From the NCBI RefSeq assembly GCF_000002995.4, contig NW_025062477.1, positions 3,210,776-3,274,775 on the forward strand: 64,000 nt of DNA, written 5' to 3'. Below, piece by piece: positions 1-13,200 of this stretch. Each line of letters starts with the position of its first letter. Within the stretch, counting starts at the first letter, position 1. Below the pieces are notes generated by a model that was given only the letters and a program-made list of their open reading frames with translations, did not search any database and was not told the DNA's origin. This DNA comes from Brugia malayi (lineage: Eukaryota > Nematoda > Chromadorea > Rhabditida > Onchocercidae). The position numbers and the translations under genes are program-made.

Positions 1-1
1 A

Positions 2-172
2 ACCAGTACAAACTCGAGATTCTACCAGTATCGAGGACAAAGAAGTCAACGATCTGAACCATCAAGAAAGGAAACCTACTTTGTTTCACAAAGAAAACAG
101 GGCAGTAAGAAAGAAATTCTAAATTTGCTTTTGCAAATGCATGATTTGGGAGGTTCAGATAAATTATCATAA
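2..172 (+). CDS. 3' terminal exon of an unrecognised gene (partial)
   Basis: An open frame runs from the left edge of the window to a TAA at 170-172, giving 56 codons without a stop in DNA where stops are frequent. The codons are visibly richer in G+C than the DNA after the stop. The peptide is basic and rich in Gln, Arg and Ser, and ends in a leucine-rich stretch (ILNLLLQMHDLGG). An AATAAA lies 92 bases after the stop. I do not recognise the family. The exon start and upstream exons lie outside the window, so the length and role of the whole protein cannot be given. It could still be a chance open frame. Confidence 0.5.
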   Translation, partial: TSTNSRFYQYRGQRSQRSEPSRKETYFVSQRKQGSKKEILNLLLQMHDLGGSDKLS

Positions 173-263
173 AATTTTTTCCGAAATTTGAAATTTTTAT
201 GTCATTAAATTTTCATTCATTTTAATCATTCAAATTGTCAACATTCATGAATACTTTACCTTT

Positions 264-269
264 AATAAA
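264..269 (+). terminator. Candidate poly(A) signal AATAAA
   Basis: A canonical AATAAA lies about 90 bases downstream of the TAA at 170-172, a suitable place for the 3' end of that transcript. AATAAA is common by chance in such AT-rich DNA. Confidence 0.35.
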
Positions 270-1334
270 TTTAGATAAAAATTAAATATTTAAAAGGAAA
301 TTAAAGAAAAAGCATTGCAGCGTGCATTGTGTGCAATGTTATAACACATTGCGCTCAGTTATAAAATGAGGAAAAAAAACTTTGAAAGAAATGAAAAAAG
401 TTTTTCTCATAAAAGTCAAACATTCTAAAAAATTTTAATATGTTCACATATTTGATACTGATTAGTCTATTTTTTACGAAATATTGCGATTCTAATTTAA
501 AATTAAATTCTAATTGAAATTCCAATTCTAATAAAGTAAGCTATTTTCAAATGCAAAATTTGTTTACACAAAAGAATATTGAAATATGAATTTTCTCACT
601 CATTTACAAAATCTTTGAAAATTAATTTGTGCTATATATAATCTAACAAAATATATGTAATTGTATTATTATTTGTAGGATATAATTTTGGAGATTTAAA
701 TTTAAAATTGTTGATAATTTAGCATTTCAACTGAGAATTCATGTTTTGAGGAAATTTTTGATGAGTATTTGTTATGACATTATAAATTGATCAATTTGCG
801 GAGAAATTAACACCTAAAATTAGTGCAATCAACAAAATCTAATTTGTGTTGTAAAATTTGTTGACAATAAATATCCAAAATTCCTGTCATATACACTGGT
901 CATATAAGTGATACCAAAATGTCATATCATAAAAATATATTTCGAATGAAAAGATAATTTGAAAATTATGAAAATATTTATGACAGGCGGTGTTAGAACT
1001 AACCGACAAAAGTTTAATTAAGCATGTAAAGTTGAGAAGAGGAGAAATTATATAATAAAGAGCAAAAATAAATTAAATGACATGATATGAATAATTGAGT
1101 AAATAAAATTAAATATTAGATAAATAAGAGATTACAAGAAATACGGATTTGTTTTAGAGTATATTCCGGAAAATGTAGAAAAAAACTGAGATAAGATTTA
1201 TTGTCAACAAACAAATTCTTTTATTTTTCCTACTTAGCTAATGCAACTTCACATGAAGAAGCTTTTTCGGCATCACATCTGTTCAATCCACTTATTGTTG
1301 ATAGCACTACTGAGCTGAACATCCTTTGGAGTAA

Positions 1335-1496
1335 ATGGAGAGGACAGGAAGCGACAAGAGCAGTGCTACACCTACTTCATCCAATGAAGCGCAACAAATT
1401 AGGAATGAAGCAAAACGAATAATGCAATCATCGATGCTGGCATTATATACATCATCCTGTCATCTTCATATTTTATTTGGGCAACTTACCACCTAG
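1335..1496 (+). CDS. Possible small ORF or exon (53 codons), unrecognised
   Basis: This lies in a G+C-richer island inside an otherwise empty spacer. An ATG at 1335 opens a 53-codon frame ending in TAG at 1494-1496. The peptide is rich in Ser, Thr, Gln and Ala (TPTSSNEAQQIRNEAKRIMQ). A splice-acceptor-like sequence (TTTTTCCTACTTAG) ends near 1238, about 97 bases upstream, and could be a cis- or trans-splice site. A different frame is also open from 1201 to 1422 and overlaps most of the island. No family was recognised. It may be a small gene, an exon of an unrecognised gene or a fossil fragment. Confidence 0.2.
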   Translation: MERTGSDKSSATPTSSNEAQQIRNEAKRIMQSSMLALYTSSCHLHILFGQLTT

Positions 1497-4400
1497 GGTA
1501 AAAAGAGAAAAAAAAAAACAAAAGAAACTTAAGGGTTATTTTAATGATTATTATTAGCAGCAAAGCATTGCCATTCATATATTTAAAAGATTTGAATTTT
1601 TTAAAATATACCCATTATAAAATAATTTAATGGTAAAAGTTAAAAGAGTTACCCATTTATTTTACCATAATCTTTTATCAATTAAAGAAGTAAAAAGCTT
1701 TTACTCTATTACTTTCTCTCTAACAATAGACTTAAAATTTTTAATTTTCTATAAGTAAAATTTTATTCAATTATAAGTGTAATTTAAAATGCAATTCATT
1801 TCATTCATTTTCAAATTTTGAGCACCCTACTGCGTGATTATCAATTGGATAGCACATCACAGTAAAAGGAATAACTTTCAGTTAAAATTTCATCCCGAAA
1901 AGTTTCAAATTTATTCCTAAAAGTTAAATTATCTTTGAAGTATAACAGATGAAGTTTTGATAATGCTAAAATTCTCCTTCTAGTAGAAACTTTCTGAATT
2001 TCAGATTATTTTATTAAAAAATTTCTTTCATTGATTTTTGTCCATTTATTTTGACCTTAAATAGTTAGAATTATTAAAAACAATAAATCATATTATGTTT
2101 TAAAAAATCTTCGTTTGTTTCTTTTCGAGATTTAGACTATTTTTTTTTTTTTTTTTTGATCAAAACTATTAAATTTAAAAATTCTTAGAAGAAAACGAGT
2201 GAAGGCGCTAAATTTGTGTTCATAAAAATGAATTCAGATCACTGATAGAGAAAATAACTTAATCAAAATTTCTTCAATTTTTAGAATAAACAACAGTGAT
2301 AATTAAAAATTCTAATTCCGATCAATATTTTTACATTTGCTACCTTTCATTAAATTACAAATTCAATTATTAAAATGATAGAATATTAAAAATTCGTGAT
2401 TAAATTAATTTCAAAAGTTTGCAGTTCTTTTTGTAACTACAAATCTCTGCAAATTGTTTAATTTTTTAAGAAATACATTCTGAGCAAACATATTTGGTTT
2501 TAAAAATTCACTTAAGAAACATTTGTTAAAACCAAAAAACATTAATATTATTCAGTAAACTATTAGAAACATGCAATCAGCATATCCTCCTCTATTCAAT
2601 CAAACAGTCAAGACAATATTTTAGATTTTAAATTTTACCTCAGTTTTCTTTTTTTTTTTTTGAAAGTTCTAGTGAAATATTTATTATCAGAAAAGATGAA
2701 ATTAGTATATCATCGAAATGATTAAGGAAGGATGAAACTAAAATGAAAATGGCAAAAGATGAAATGAAATGGGGTGGAAATTCAAAGAAAAAGCATGTAA
2801 AATGGAAAATGTAAAAGGAAATTTGTTCAAATTTGCTACAACTCTGAAATGCGATAATGAGGAAAATTTTGATATAAAATAAAATTGAATTTCAATTTCT
2901 TCAACAATTTTATTCAAATGTAAATTTTAGACAAATCAACAACAACAACAACAATTTAAAAAGTATTCTAAGGGTATAAGCTGTATCGATCAGTGAATAT
3001 GCATTTCAATATATTTTAATATAATTGTTATTTATTTATTGAAATTTTTAAAATGGACATTTCTGGTGAAAGTATTAAAATTGAATGATAAATAATTAAT
3101 TATGCAATTAAATGTAACTTTTTTTTTTTTATTTTTTGAAAACTACATCAGATTATTATTTATTTCCTCTAATAAACATATAATGAATGCTTTTTTTGAT
3201 AAGAACACGTAATATTTTAATGAGATATTTAAATACATTACAAAGTTATTAACTTTAAGAAACGAATACCTTTAATTTAAACTGAATTTAATTTTTATTA
3301 AAATTATTACATATTTACAACTTTTGCTAATATTATTAACAAAATAAAAGAAAAAGGATTAGATTAAAATACTGTGAAAAATTTTTTTTTTCTTGATTTA
3401 TTGTTTTTGGTGTAGTATGTCTTGGCCGTTGCTATGGACATAAAGAAAAAAAAAAGAGCCTTAAATGGCTTAATATGAAAATATATTTGCTTACTATGCT
3501 AGGCTCTATTATATTTCATTAAAAGATAACTGATATTTTCTTGTGAATAAGCAAGGAAAGAAGTAAATAAGCTTAAAATAAAGAGTTATTATTGTCTGAT
3601 TTATGCTATTTCAATTGAAATTTGAACTAAAAAAAAAATCCATCCTTAGATTTATTAGAATTTGAATGAAATAAGCATAATTAATTTTAAAATTAGCTAG
3701 TTAGATTTCGATGACTTATCTAAAAAAGATCAATGGTTGAATGATAATTCATTGATAACCATTGTGAAAAATAAAATTAAATTTAATTCAGACTAATTTT
3801 AGGGTTCTTCAAAATATTGGCAAATGATTCATTCGTTATAAATGAAAAAGAAGGAAATGGATGAATAGCTAATGATAATTTAAATTAACACTTATTTTCG
3901 TTAATAGAAAATGAAAAATTCAATTTTCAAAGTTGAATTTTTTTTTTTCTTTCTGTAAATTTGAAATTCAAATTCTCTCATAAATAACAATAATTTTTCT
4001 TCTAATCAAAATAATTATTACATTAGTTGTTGGCTCAATTTAGAAATGAAACTATGTGATCGTTAGTAATTAAAATAACTTATTGAATAGTTCAATTTAT
4101 TTATATAATTTATTCTTTGATTCTTTTGCGCCCAATGAATAAAATATTTTTTGGTCTTTGGTATTAATTCGAAATTCCTCTACATTTGTTATTGTTTCAA
4201 AAAAAAAAAATTGAATTTTATTTAAAATTGCATGTTTCTTTCATTTTTCTCAATTTTACCTATTGAATTATCTAATATATTTGATCACATTTAATTACTG
4301 ATCTTTTTATCATGATAAATTATAGCGATTATTTATTGTACATGAAATTTATTCAATTCATATTTTGCTATGATCGCAATTATTTTATAATAAAATGAAA

Positions 4401-4716
4401 TTAATGTAAGTTACATTTTAATAATTTACAGAAAAATATACGTTCTAATGCATTTCTAAATTAAAATTCCTTTTTTCGAATTCCACAAGTTAAAATAGCA
4501 CTTATGCGACGAGAAATGAACAGAAAAAATCATTTGCCGCCAAGTTATTCTCCTACTATACAATTTAATTCTCATTGCAAAATCGCAGTGATAAGTTATC
4601 AGTGTTAACACTATTTAAATATGTATCATTAATATGGTACAGTACACATGACAAAAGCGCAAATGTTATCAATGCTACTTTTGCATCAACATTAATGGTA
4701 ATGTTTTTATCTCATG

Positions 4717-4748
4717 ATCAATCAATCAATCAATCAATCGATCAATCA
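4717..4748. repeat. ATCA tetranucleotide microsatellite
   Basis: About eight tandem ATCA units, with one variant unit carrying TCGA. No coding context. Confidence 0.8.
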
Positions 4749-5867
4749 CCTATATTTTTAATTTTGTTCTTCGTCTAGCATTATCCCTTCCATCACAAAT
4801 GTTGAATTAATCATAAGACTAAAATGATTAAATGGATAAAAATCGCAAAGCATGAATCCAAAAAAGAAAATAACTGTTCAGTTCATACAAAAATTCAGTT
4901 TATATGAAATCCATATAATGGTACCTAATTTCTTATAAAAGGTTATCACTTTAATAAAACTTAGATATTGATATTTTCTTATTATGTTAAACCACATATG
5001 CTCCACACAATCATTTCTGTCATATTTCACTTCAAATTTTTCATTCGATTCACCAAATAATAAAATATAGGAAAGAGTTCAACTTAAAACAATGCATACA
5101 GAATGATTAAGTATATTCTAGGAAAATTAAATTTTTCCAAAAATATCATTTTTCTGCATTATCTGCATTTCCCTTATAGCATATTTACCTAAAAGTGTTA
5201 TTTACTTTTAAAATTACCCACTACAATAATTGCTCTTGCTGATCGTTCACAGTATCGGCTGTAATGCATTTGTTTACATACCACATAATATTTGTATGTA
5301 TTCGAAGAACAATTCCAATTTTTTGAGAAAAAAAAAAAAGAAATTAAACAGAGAAAAATAAACAAATACAAACCATTCGGAAATATAATATTCTTTTATC
5401 CAACAATTCCATACAATTACATAATCTAGTTCCCGAAAATATCATTTAGAAGTCCGACAGTTTACACAAGACAAAAACATGGACAAGCGTAACACTATAT
5501 GTAAACTTTTGTTAAACAGGAAGTAAATCCTGCAAGCCAAATAATCAGCAAAACATGAAATAAAATAAAAATTAAATATTATTTAAATACATGCAAATAC
5601 AAATGAAGTGCACTATCTATACCAGAAGATAACAAATAATTAAAAAAATTACAAAATTGAAAAAAAAAAAAAAAGAAAAAAAAAAGAACATCCCATACTT
5701 CAACATCGAGGCTTTTTGTGACTTGGTCAACTGTTACACAAAAAAGATAAGTACAACAAATGTTCATATGTAAATCCTGCAAACCAATTAACAATACATT
5801 GAAATCACTACTTTAAGCAGTAATAAAAGTTGACATTTCTTCGTCAGACACTACAATGATCTTTAAA

Positions 5868-5873
5868 TTTATT
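5868..5873 (-). terminator. Candidate poly(A) signal on the minus strand
   Basis: TTTATT on the plus strand reads AATAAA on the minus strand. It lies about 105 bases beyond the stop of the candidate alternative last exon (5977-6153) of the phosphotransferase gene. No AATAAA was seen between the main stop at 6423 and that alternative exon. Confidence 0.35.
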
Positions 5874-5976
5874 AAAATGATGCTCATCTAAGATAAAAAT
5901 TATGAAAAAAAAAAACCAACAATTTATGTTTGACATAAAAATAGAAAGCAAATGAAAATTTGGATAAAAATTCGAA

Positions 5977-6153
5977 CTAATAACATCTCTGATTAATGGC
6001 TAAATGCAATGAGCTGGAATCATAAAATATCAGCTTTAGCTTCTGGATAAAATTAAGCAGTTTTGAAGTAATCCAATTTCTACGTTCTTGATGCAGCTTG
6101 CTAAACTTCTTAAGATTTAACTTCTTACAGAATTCATCAACAGGAACACAAAA
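5977..6153 (-). CDS. Candidate alternative last exon of the ethanolaminephosphotransferase gene
   Basis: Read on the minus strand, an acceptor (TTTCTTGTTAG) is followed by 58 open codons and TAG at 5979-5977. It joins in phase 0 to exon 10 of the phosphotransferase gene, just as the main last exon does. The first part, VDEFCKKLNLKKFS, matches the pattern of the main last exon, [14 protein letters not shown], with V, C, F and S at the same spacing. This suggests a tandemly duplicated last exon used alternatively. The remaining 40 residues are lysine-rich, then hydrophobic, and were not recognised. Seen directly: the open frame, acceptor and phase. Inferred: alternative use. Confidence 0.45.
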   Translation of the reverse strand, partial: FCVPVDEFCKKLNLKKFSKLHQERRNWITSKLLNFIQKLKLIFYDSSSLHLAINQRCY

Positions 6154-6422
6154 CTAACAAGAAATGAGAATGACGAAAGAGAGAAATACCTTCATTTATA
6201 AGAAGTTGACCGGTGTAAAACTAAATTGATCACCCATAAACTAGAATAAAGTATCTCATTTACAAACCTAAGCAAGAGAAACAAATTTAGCTATTATCAC
6301 TATCAGTGATGTAAACTGTGTAACAGTCAAAAATTATTTATATTTAAATTTAATAATGAAATTGTATATTTCATTAATATTTGTAATTATCAGTAGCCAT
6401 ATTATTATGATAATTCATTAAT

Positions 6423-9400
6423 TCATTGTGATTTTTTTGATGATTGTTGCAAATATCGCAGTGAAAAAGCATGGATTTTAAAGTGACCACATAGTTGACG
6501 TACCTAAAAAGATAAAATCTAAAACAAATTTCTACGACATTCCAGAAAACCAAGCAATCCTTTGAAAAGATAAAGCGTAATACTTTAAAATTTCATCAAT
6601 GAATACATCTGATTTGTTATAACTTCAGTAGATTTTAGATGAAAGTTGTACTTAAACAAACTAATTTCTTACCACACAAATTCCAAAATGTAAGTGAGCA
6701 AGAGTTATGACAGCGACAGCAAATCGTAAAAAAATTAGTTCCTGATAAGCTGATAAAATACCCGATAAAGAGGTCACAGCAACGATCGAATATATTGCTA
6801 GGCATAAATTAAATAATTCCGCACGAGTGTTACACATCTGCGCGATAATCAATTTGCACTGCAATAAATTTTAGGTTTAATATGACCACTTATCATTTAA
6901 TGATTAACAAGTAATTTGATGAATAGTAAACTGTATTACTTTCTGAGCAAAAACCCTAATACTAAATCTATTAAACTTTCTTACTGCAATATTCGAAAAA
7001 ACAGTTCCCATAGTATAGAGATAAAGACGAGGATCACGTTCAACAATATTTCCAGGAGAATATACGGCCCAAAGCACCGAAATTGAAAATAAAATTAGGG
7101 ATGGAAACAGAGGTAAACATATTTCGTAAAAATTATCCTGTAAAAAAATAAAGTTTTAACAGCAACTGTTAACTGAAAATGGCATTTTGAATATTTGATT
7201 CGAGGAAATGTTCAGTTGTTTGCTGATAATTAAGAAGTCAATTAAGATTAATATATCACCTGTTTTCCAGTATGATCTACAAAATAAGATAGATAAATGT
7301 TTCGAGCTGATACCACTAACGATATGTAGCAACATACTGAAATGGAAAACGTTGTATTTCTTGGCTTAAATTTCATCCTGAATGTTGAAGCCAATTAAAT
7401 TTTGAAAATAAAAAATGATAGTTAGGCAATACACGTATTCTTCCTATGGCACAAAATAAGATAGATAAGTTAATAACAGTTACTGTTATTAACTAGTAAT
7501 TATTTTAGAATGTAATGTTAAATGCAAACAAAATGATGTAGCACTGAGCTTCAACTCATGCAAGCTAAACAGTTTTGTTTTCAAGGGTTTCCAGAAACTT
7601 ATATAAAATACATGAAAAACTGACCGTAGAAACCAAATTCTAAACAAAGAGCTGTTGTAAAATCAGCGAAAACATAAAACTTGAAGTAATCATCGCCTTT
7701 GAAAAATACAAACAAGTAAAATATAGCAAGTCCCTTAAAATTTTACGGTTTAATTAGGATTTACAAATTTCACATGCATTTTATTTTTAAAAATAATACT
7801 GAATTCTTAGAGAACTTACTGCATTTTATTCAAGGAATTTCAATCTTGCTTTCAAATAAAGCAAAATTAGCAAACAGATATTGGTTTAAACTAAACTTAG
7901 AATTTGAATTCTAACAATGATCAAAACATAAAAGAAAAAAGCTAACATATTGACTTAAGTCGTAATTCCATGGGAGGAATAGAATCCCGGTATTATATTT
8001 TTCCCAATGTGAAACGATGAATACCACTTGAACGCTGATCAAAACCAATAGAAGTCGAACTGGTGATAAGCTAAAAATTATAAAGTCATAGACTGAACTG
8101 GATAGAGATTTTCTTGGTTTTTTAACTTCCTTGATTTATTTTCAATTTAAATACTCAGCGTTACTCAGAGGAAAAAATCTGAACCAAAAATGCAGCAAAT
8201 TTGCTCCTTTGATCAATCCAAAACGATTTCTAACTCATGTTCAAAAATCAGCCATATTTGTCGCAAATTTAAACATGCTTATTTGGCATAAAATATCTTC
8301 TCAATGTTGATCTCTACACTTACCTAAATTCACCTTGTCCAAAGATGGAGAAAACGGTTAACGTTAGTGGAACTGTAGACCATGAATCCAAACCATGATC
8401 AACTGAAAGAACTAGGATCATTTTTTTATAAAGTCTTAGAAAAATTACAAAAAAGTATAGAAATTTGGTCGAGGCTTCTTAATAATTATACATTGATCGT
8501 TAAACAATCCAAAATTGAAAAAAAAAGAAAAAAAAAATGAATACTAATAATCTTGTGTAACGCACAATGCAATGTATCAATATTGATTTCATATTCGTGT
8601 CCAAATTCCGATTTACTAATAAATGAAAGACTAACAAAGTTCACCGGTCGGTCCGGATACTCCAATGCGACGTGCTTGCTTACCGTCGGTACCGTCTAAG
8701 ACATGTCCCATGAAAGTACAAATCGAGCATAGCAACCAGACCCAATCAGGAATAGACTCTGAAATTGTCAAACGTCAAATCACATTAACAATTTAAAAAA
8801 AAAAATAAATGTAACTGGAAATTTGAATCATTTACACTGATTAATTTCTTATGTGAGAAGAAATGCTATTCTCAACAGTTTTCAGAAAAAGAACCTATCT
8901 ATCTCTTTGTACGTATCACTAAAATATTATGTTATCAACGTACTACACACAGCTATAGTAATTTAAGCTAGCCAAAAGCATCTAATATTTCACTAATGTT
9001 ATTAATAAAGTGATGATTTAAAAAAATGATAAAAAATAGTTACTGAAATAATAATAATAAAGAATCCAATGTTTGAGAATTAGATTAAAAATGAGCGCAA
9101 GAAGAAAAAAAAAAAGCTTTTCCGGAATTTACGGCGAGAACAATCGAATTAGTTGCCACATAATAATCGTAATATGAGACGACCAAAAATGCGAACATAA
9201 CAAATATGAACCCGGTGAGCGTTAATACATTTGGTGCCAGCCAAGTTGGATAAAACTGTTAAAATTGTTGTTCCAAATTGAAATTCCAATAATTTATATC
9301 AAAACCATAAAAAATTCCAATTTTTATTTCAAATATAATAGAATTTCGAGTATTGTAAGAGAAAATTAGTTATAAATAATGCTTATATTTTACAAAGAAA

Positions 9401-9678
9401 AAAAAAAGTACATTAATTATTCTTATCAAGCTAAGAATAATTTACCTGTACAATCCAATTCCAGAATGGATGTGAAACATATTTCGACAAAGGACTTGAA
9501 TCTACACTGCAATACTGAAATGAAATTTCATTAATAAACGTATAAATTTCAATTTTAAAAGATTTTCAAAATAAAATTTAATATATTCAAACAATAAAAT
9601 ACTCACTTTGTACTTGTCAAATCCTTTCATTTGTTGTTCGCTGAGATATTTGTAATTGAACAATTCCAGCAGTACCAT
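6423..9678 (-). CDS. Ethanolaminephosphotransferase-like CDP-alcohol phosphotransferase (SELENOI/EPT1 type), 11 exons
   Basis: The family transfers phosphoethanolamine (or phosphocholine) from its CDP form to diacylglycerol in ER/Golgi membranes, the last step of the Kennedy pathway. Exons (minus strand): 9678-9607, 9514-9446, 9255-9133, 8756-8636, 8402-8324, 8070-7947, 7733-7625, 7336-7260, 7137-6985, 6858-6673 and 6503-6423. They join in phase to 397 codons, the usual length of this family. The catalytic motif DG-x2-AR-x8-G-x3-D-x3-D is complete at residues 112-134 (DGKQAR ... GELFDHGLD). Other family blocks are FDKYKY near the N-terminus, PTWLAPN and [14 protein letters not shown]. Several hydrophobic segments fit a polytopic membrane protein. 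Exon 4 needs the acceptor TTTCAGAG to keep frame. Vertebrate SELENOI carries selenocysteine near its C-terminus; here the frame ends in an ordinary TGA at a different spacing. Choline versus ethanolamine preference cannot be told from sequence. Confidence 0.93.
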
Positions 9679-10230
9679 TTCTCACTGTAAAAAATGATGA
9701 AATAATTTTGTAGCGAAAAATTGAATTTCAATTTCAATCAATAATTCTTCAAAAAAGAAAAAAAAAACCATTAAGTAAAAAATAACGAAAATTGCTGCTA
9801 CTGCCACTACTACTTTCACAAATATTGCTATCTTCTCGATAAAACATTTTTAAAATGATTGAAAGCAAAAAAAAATTGTTGCCGAATGACAATACTAATG
9901 AGATGTCCTCTCGATGACACTTGCTATGACCTCTCTGCACTTCTTCGCAACTTGACAACCTCCTCAAATACTATTATATCTCGTCCACAAATTTGTCCCA
10001 CTCTCGCTGTCATCGAGAATTACACACTGGGCGGTTAGGCTAGCGCTCGCTCAATTGTACCAGTGGCGATTCACTAAACTGTTCAAATTGCCTTTCCAAG
10101 AAACAATTGAGAATCGAGCAATAGCAGTAGCAGTAGTAGTAGTAGTAGTAGCAGTAGGAACAGCAGTTGGCTGTCAATAGCTTATATAAATGATCGATTG
10201 ATTATCGATCGATCGATCGGTCAATCAATT
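9679..10230. promoter_or_regulatory. Upstream region of the phosphotransferase gene with simple repeats
   Basis: This is the 5' flank of the minus-strand gene. It contains a stretch of higher G+C (about 9950-10080), a trinucleotide AGT/AGC run at about 10122-10159 and a GATC/GATT run at about 10192-10220. No clear TATA box or initiator could be singled out. Calling it a promoter rests on position only. Confidence 0.3.
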
Positions 10231-13200
10231 TTAGAGTTGGCATACTTTTTTCTAGCTAAAAAAAAAAAAAGAAATGTCACATTAATTAATCAATTTTTCA
10301 TAAACATTTTTAATCTAATTAATATAATTAATCTGACAATTAAACATGTGCTATATAAACATATATATATGTCTATCAATTAAAGTTTTGAAAATTAATT
10401 TAAATTAGTTCAAAATAAAATTAATTGAAAATTTTGCTTATTATAAATGATTAATGTAATTATTTTAAAAAGCGCACTTTTTGTTTGTTTTCTTTTTTCC
10501 TTTTTATTTTTTGTACTTTATTTTGTCCATATTTCATCTAATTGCTTTTAATTGTTTACACTTTGTTGTAGCATTGCTTAGAATACTTTTTAGACATTTC
10601 CAGGTGCGTTTCAAAATAATTTGATCTTTGTCCTTTCTGTTTTAACAATGAATGTATCATTCATTTCTCTTCCCCTACAATCAAACCATCTAACAACGGA
10701 AACATCCAACACTTTAAAATCACTTTTTTTTTTGTGACATACACATACACTTACAGACATACGCATACACATACAAGACAGACACATACATACATATAAA
10801 ATTTGTATTATTTGATATATATATTTAATGAATTGATGGAGAATTTTCAAGTGTAAAATTATTGTAGTAACGGAACAGATGTGATGAAATAAGATTAAAG
10901 ACAGAGCTACCTGTTCTTTACCCATCTTTTTTTTACCCGACAGGTACCCGCATTGTGACCATCGAACAATAGAAGAAAGAGCAGATATCATTTTGTATAC
11001 ATTTGAACACTATTGCCACCCATATAATTTGTATTTTCATTTTTGGTACGAAGCGATGACTGACACAATACATTAAAAGATAACAGAGGAGAAGGAAAGG
11101 GTTATAAATGTTCAAACGGGTAAATACTTTCCTGGGTAAGTTTTGATACGTTTCATCAAATTTAACACTTTTTTTTTTTTGCTTTCAATTCAATTTATCA
11201 TTTTTTCAATTTTGAAAATTTTAATTTCAATTTTCAATTCCAATTAAAATTTTATCAATCTAACAAACCAAAAAAAAAAAAAAAACAATTTTAAATTATC
11301 AATTGAAATAAACTGCTTATTTGGTATTTTTCAATTTTAACTTTTACAATAGCTAAGAAATTTTGCATTATTAATTAGTACAAAAAATATATTTTTGTTT
11401 AAAAAAAAAAAAAATTTATAAATGTGAAATTTAATTCTTTCCAGTTTATACGCTTCTGAAATTCTTTTAAATTTTATTTTTAAGTTTTATTTTGTTATCA
11501 GAAATTTGTGAATGATTTGAAAAGAAAAAAAAAAAAAAAAGCTTTTCTTTATACCAATCCTTCCTGCCATATGGTAATTTCTTCGTTTTTTTTTTTTTCC
11601 GGTTGCCTTCAATGAGAGATATCATATAAAGATTGTGACTAAAGCATTTCTCTAATCAATCTAATCTTCTAAACTGCATTTTAAATTAGTTTTAATTTTA
11701 CTTGAAAATGTTATCCTAAATTTTAAAATCCTAAAATTTGATTGATAATTTTCAATCTTATTAATCGATTTCAAATTAATAACCAAGAAATCTAAGCAAT
11801 CTAAGCGTCTAATTTTCATCTCTTAAATTAATTAATTACTATTAATTATAATAGTAATTTGAAGTAAAAATTCTATCTCTAATGATGATAATAACAAATG
11901 ATGTTTTTTTTTTTTTTTTTTTTTTCCGTATCATTAATGGAAGCAAATTAGTAATCATTTTTATTTCTCTCTCTCTCTCTCTTCCTCTTTTTAAGCAACA
12001 AAAACTACCAAACGTTGAAGGTTACTTGAAAAAAAAAAAAAAGGAAAGAAAGAAGAAATCTTAATTTTATGTTATTATTTCTTATCATTCTCAAAATATT
12101 GATGCATTTATTTACATTAAATAATTGAAAATTTCTTATAAAGTGCGAAATTAATTTCATATTTATTCTAAGATTATTTCAATAAATTTCAATCAGTGAT
12201 TTGATTTATACAGGAAAGCTGTGCAGTTTACGATTTCAAAAAATTGGAGCAATTCCCAAATTGAATGTTCTTTTTCAACTCTCTCATCCTGCAATTATTA
12301 TTTAATGCATCATAGAATGTGAGAATTATGAATTTCTTCTTCAAAAATTAATATTTTCCTACCCTACGGGCTACTTTACCCGGATTGCATCGATCCATTT
12401 TTTTCATCCACTAAAATATGCTTGAAGTGTTTTCTAGAGACAAATAAATTCTAATATGAAAATCAATAAGAAAAGATTTGTTACTTATTCTATTCTCTAT
12501 TTGATAATTTTCTTCTAATCCATTTTATTCTCTAAATCTTTCCCCAATACTTTTTCATTGTATTATTTAATCGCTAATAATCTCATTAAAAATTACAATA
12601 AAAACAAATTATAAGAATAAAATATCAATAATTTGTCTTATTTTCTATATTAATTCATATCTGTTAAATGTTATGTTTATTCAAAACAATTTTTCTTCTT
12701 CCACAAATTTTACATGCATAGCAGTTAAAATTGAAATTTTTTTCAAAAATTTCATATTATTTGCTATTTTTTTGATGCTTAGAATTGATACTTTTTTTAT
12801 GATTTAAAATCCTTTAATATTTTTGAAAAAATTTTGTTGAATTTCTCGCAACTGAATAGAAAGAATTATAGTATTATGGGATTAATTTCGAATATTTTAG
12901 CACTCCGATAAAAAAAAAAAAAATGTTACAGAGAATTATATATGTTAAATAAATAATATCTGAAACGATTGATTACTTTCTGAATTTGTCTTTCAACTTT
13001 TCGACTTCTTTAATTGCTTCAAAATGAATTATTTTATGAATTAATTTTAAAAATTACTAGATAAATAGACAAATGCCCACAATATTTATGATCTTCCATT
13101 CTGCGATTACTTTTTTTTTTTTTTGAGAATTTAAATATATTAGTTAAAATGAGCTTCTTTTTGCATAATTGAATATTTAGAACTTAAATTTAATTCATAA

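Larger units (their letters stand above)
270..5867. other. Intergenic, AT-rich spacer with little visible content
   Basis: No spliced gene could be assembled here on either strand. The DNA is AT-rich with many poly-A and poly-T runs. The only island of higher G+C is 1230-1500, which is listed separately. A short ATCA microsatellite occurs at 4717-4748. No tRNA-like T-loop box or convincing RNA gene was seen by eye. Confidence 0.6.

Noticed and set aside
6423..6425. TGA ending the EPT1-like gene read as selenocysteine, as in vertebrate SELENOI
   Set aside because: After FSLR the TGA comes about five residues later than the vertebrate Sec. Reading through adds only five codons before TAA, and no selenocysteine insertion element was recognised. 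An ordinary stop is simpler.
10611..10991. 126-codon minus-strand open frame
   Set aside because: The peptide is low-complexity in part (Cys/Met/Ser-rich from a CA-type repeat), with no family match and no consistent exon neighbours. It is probably a chance frame.
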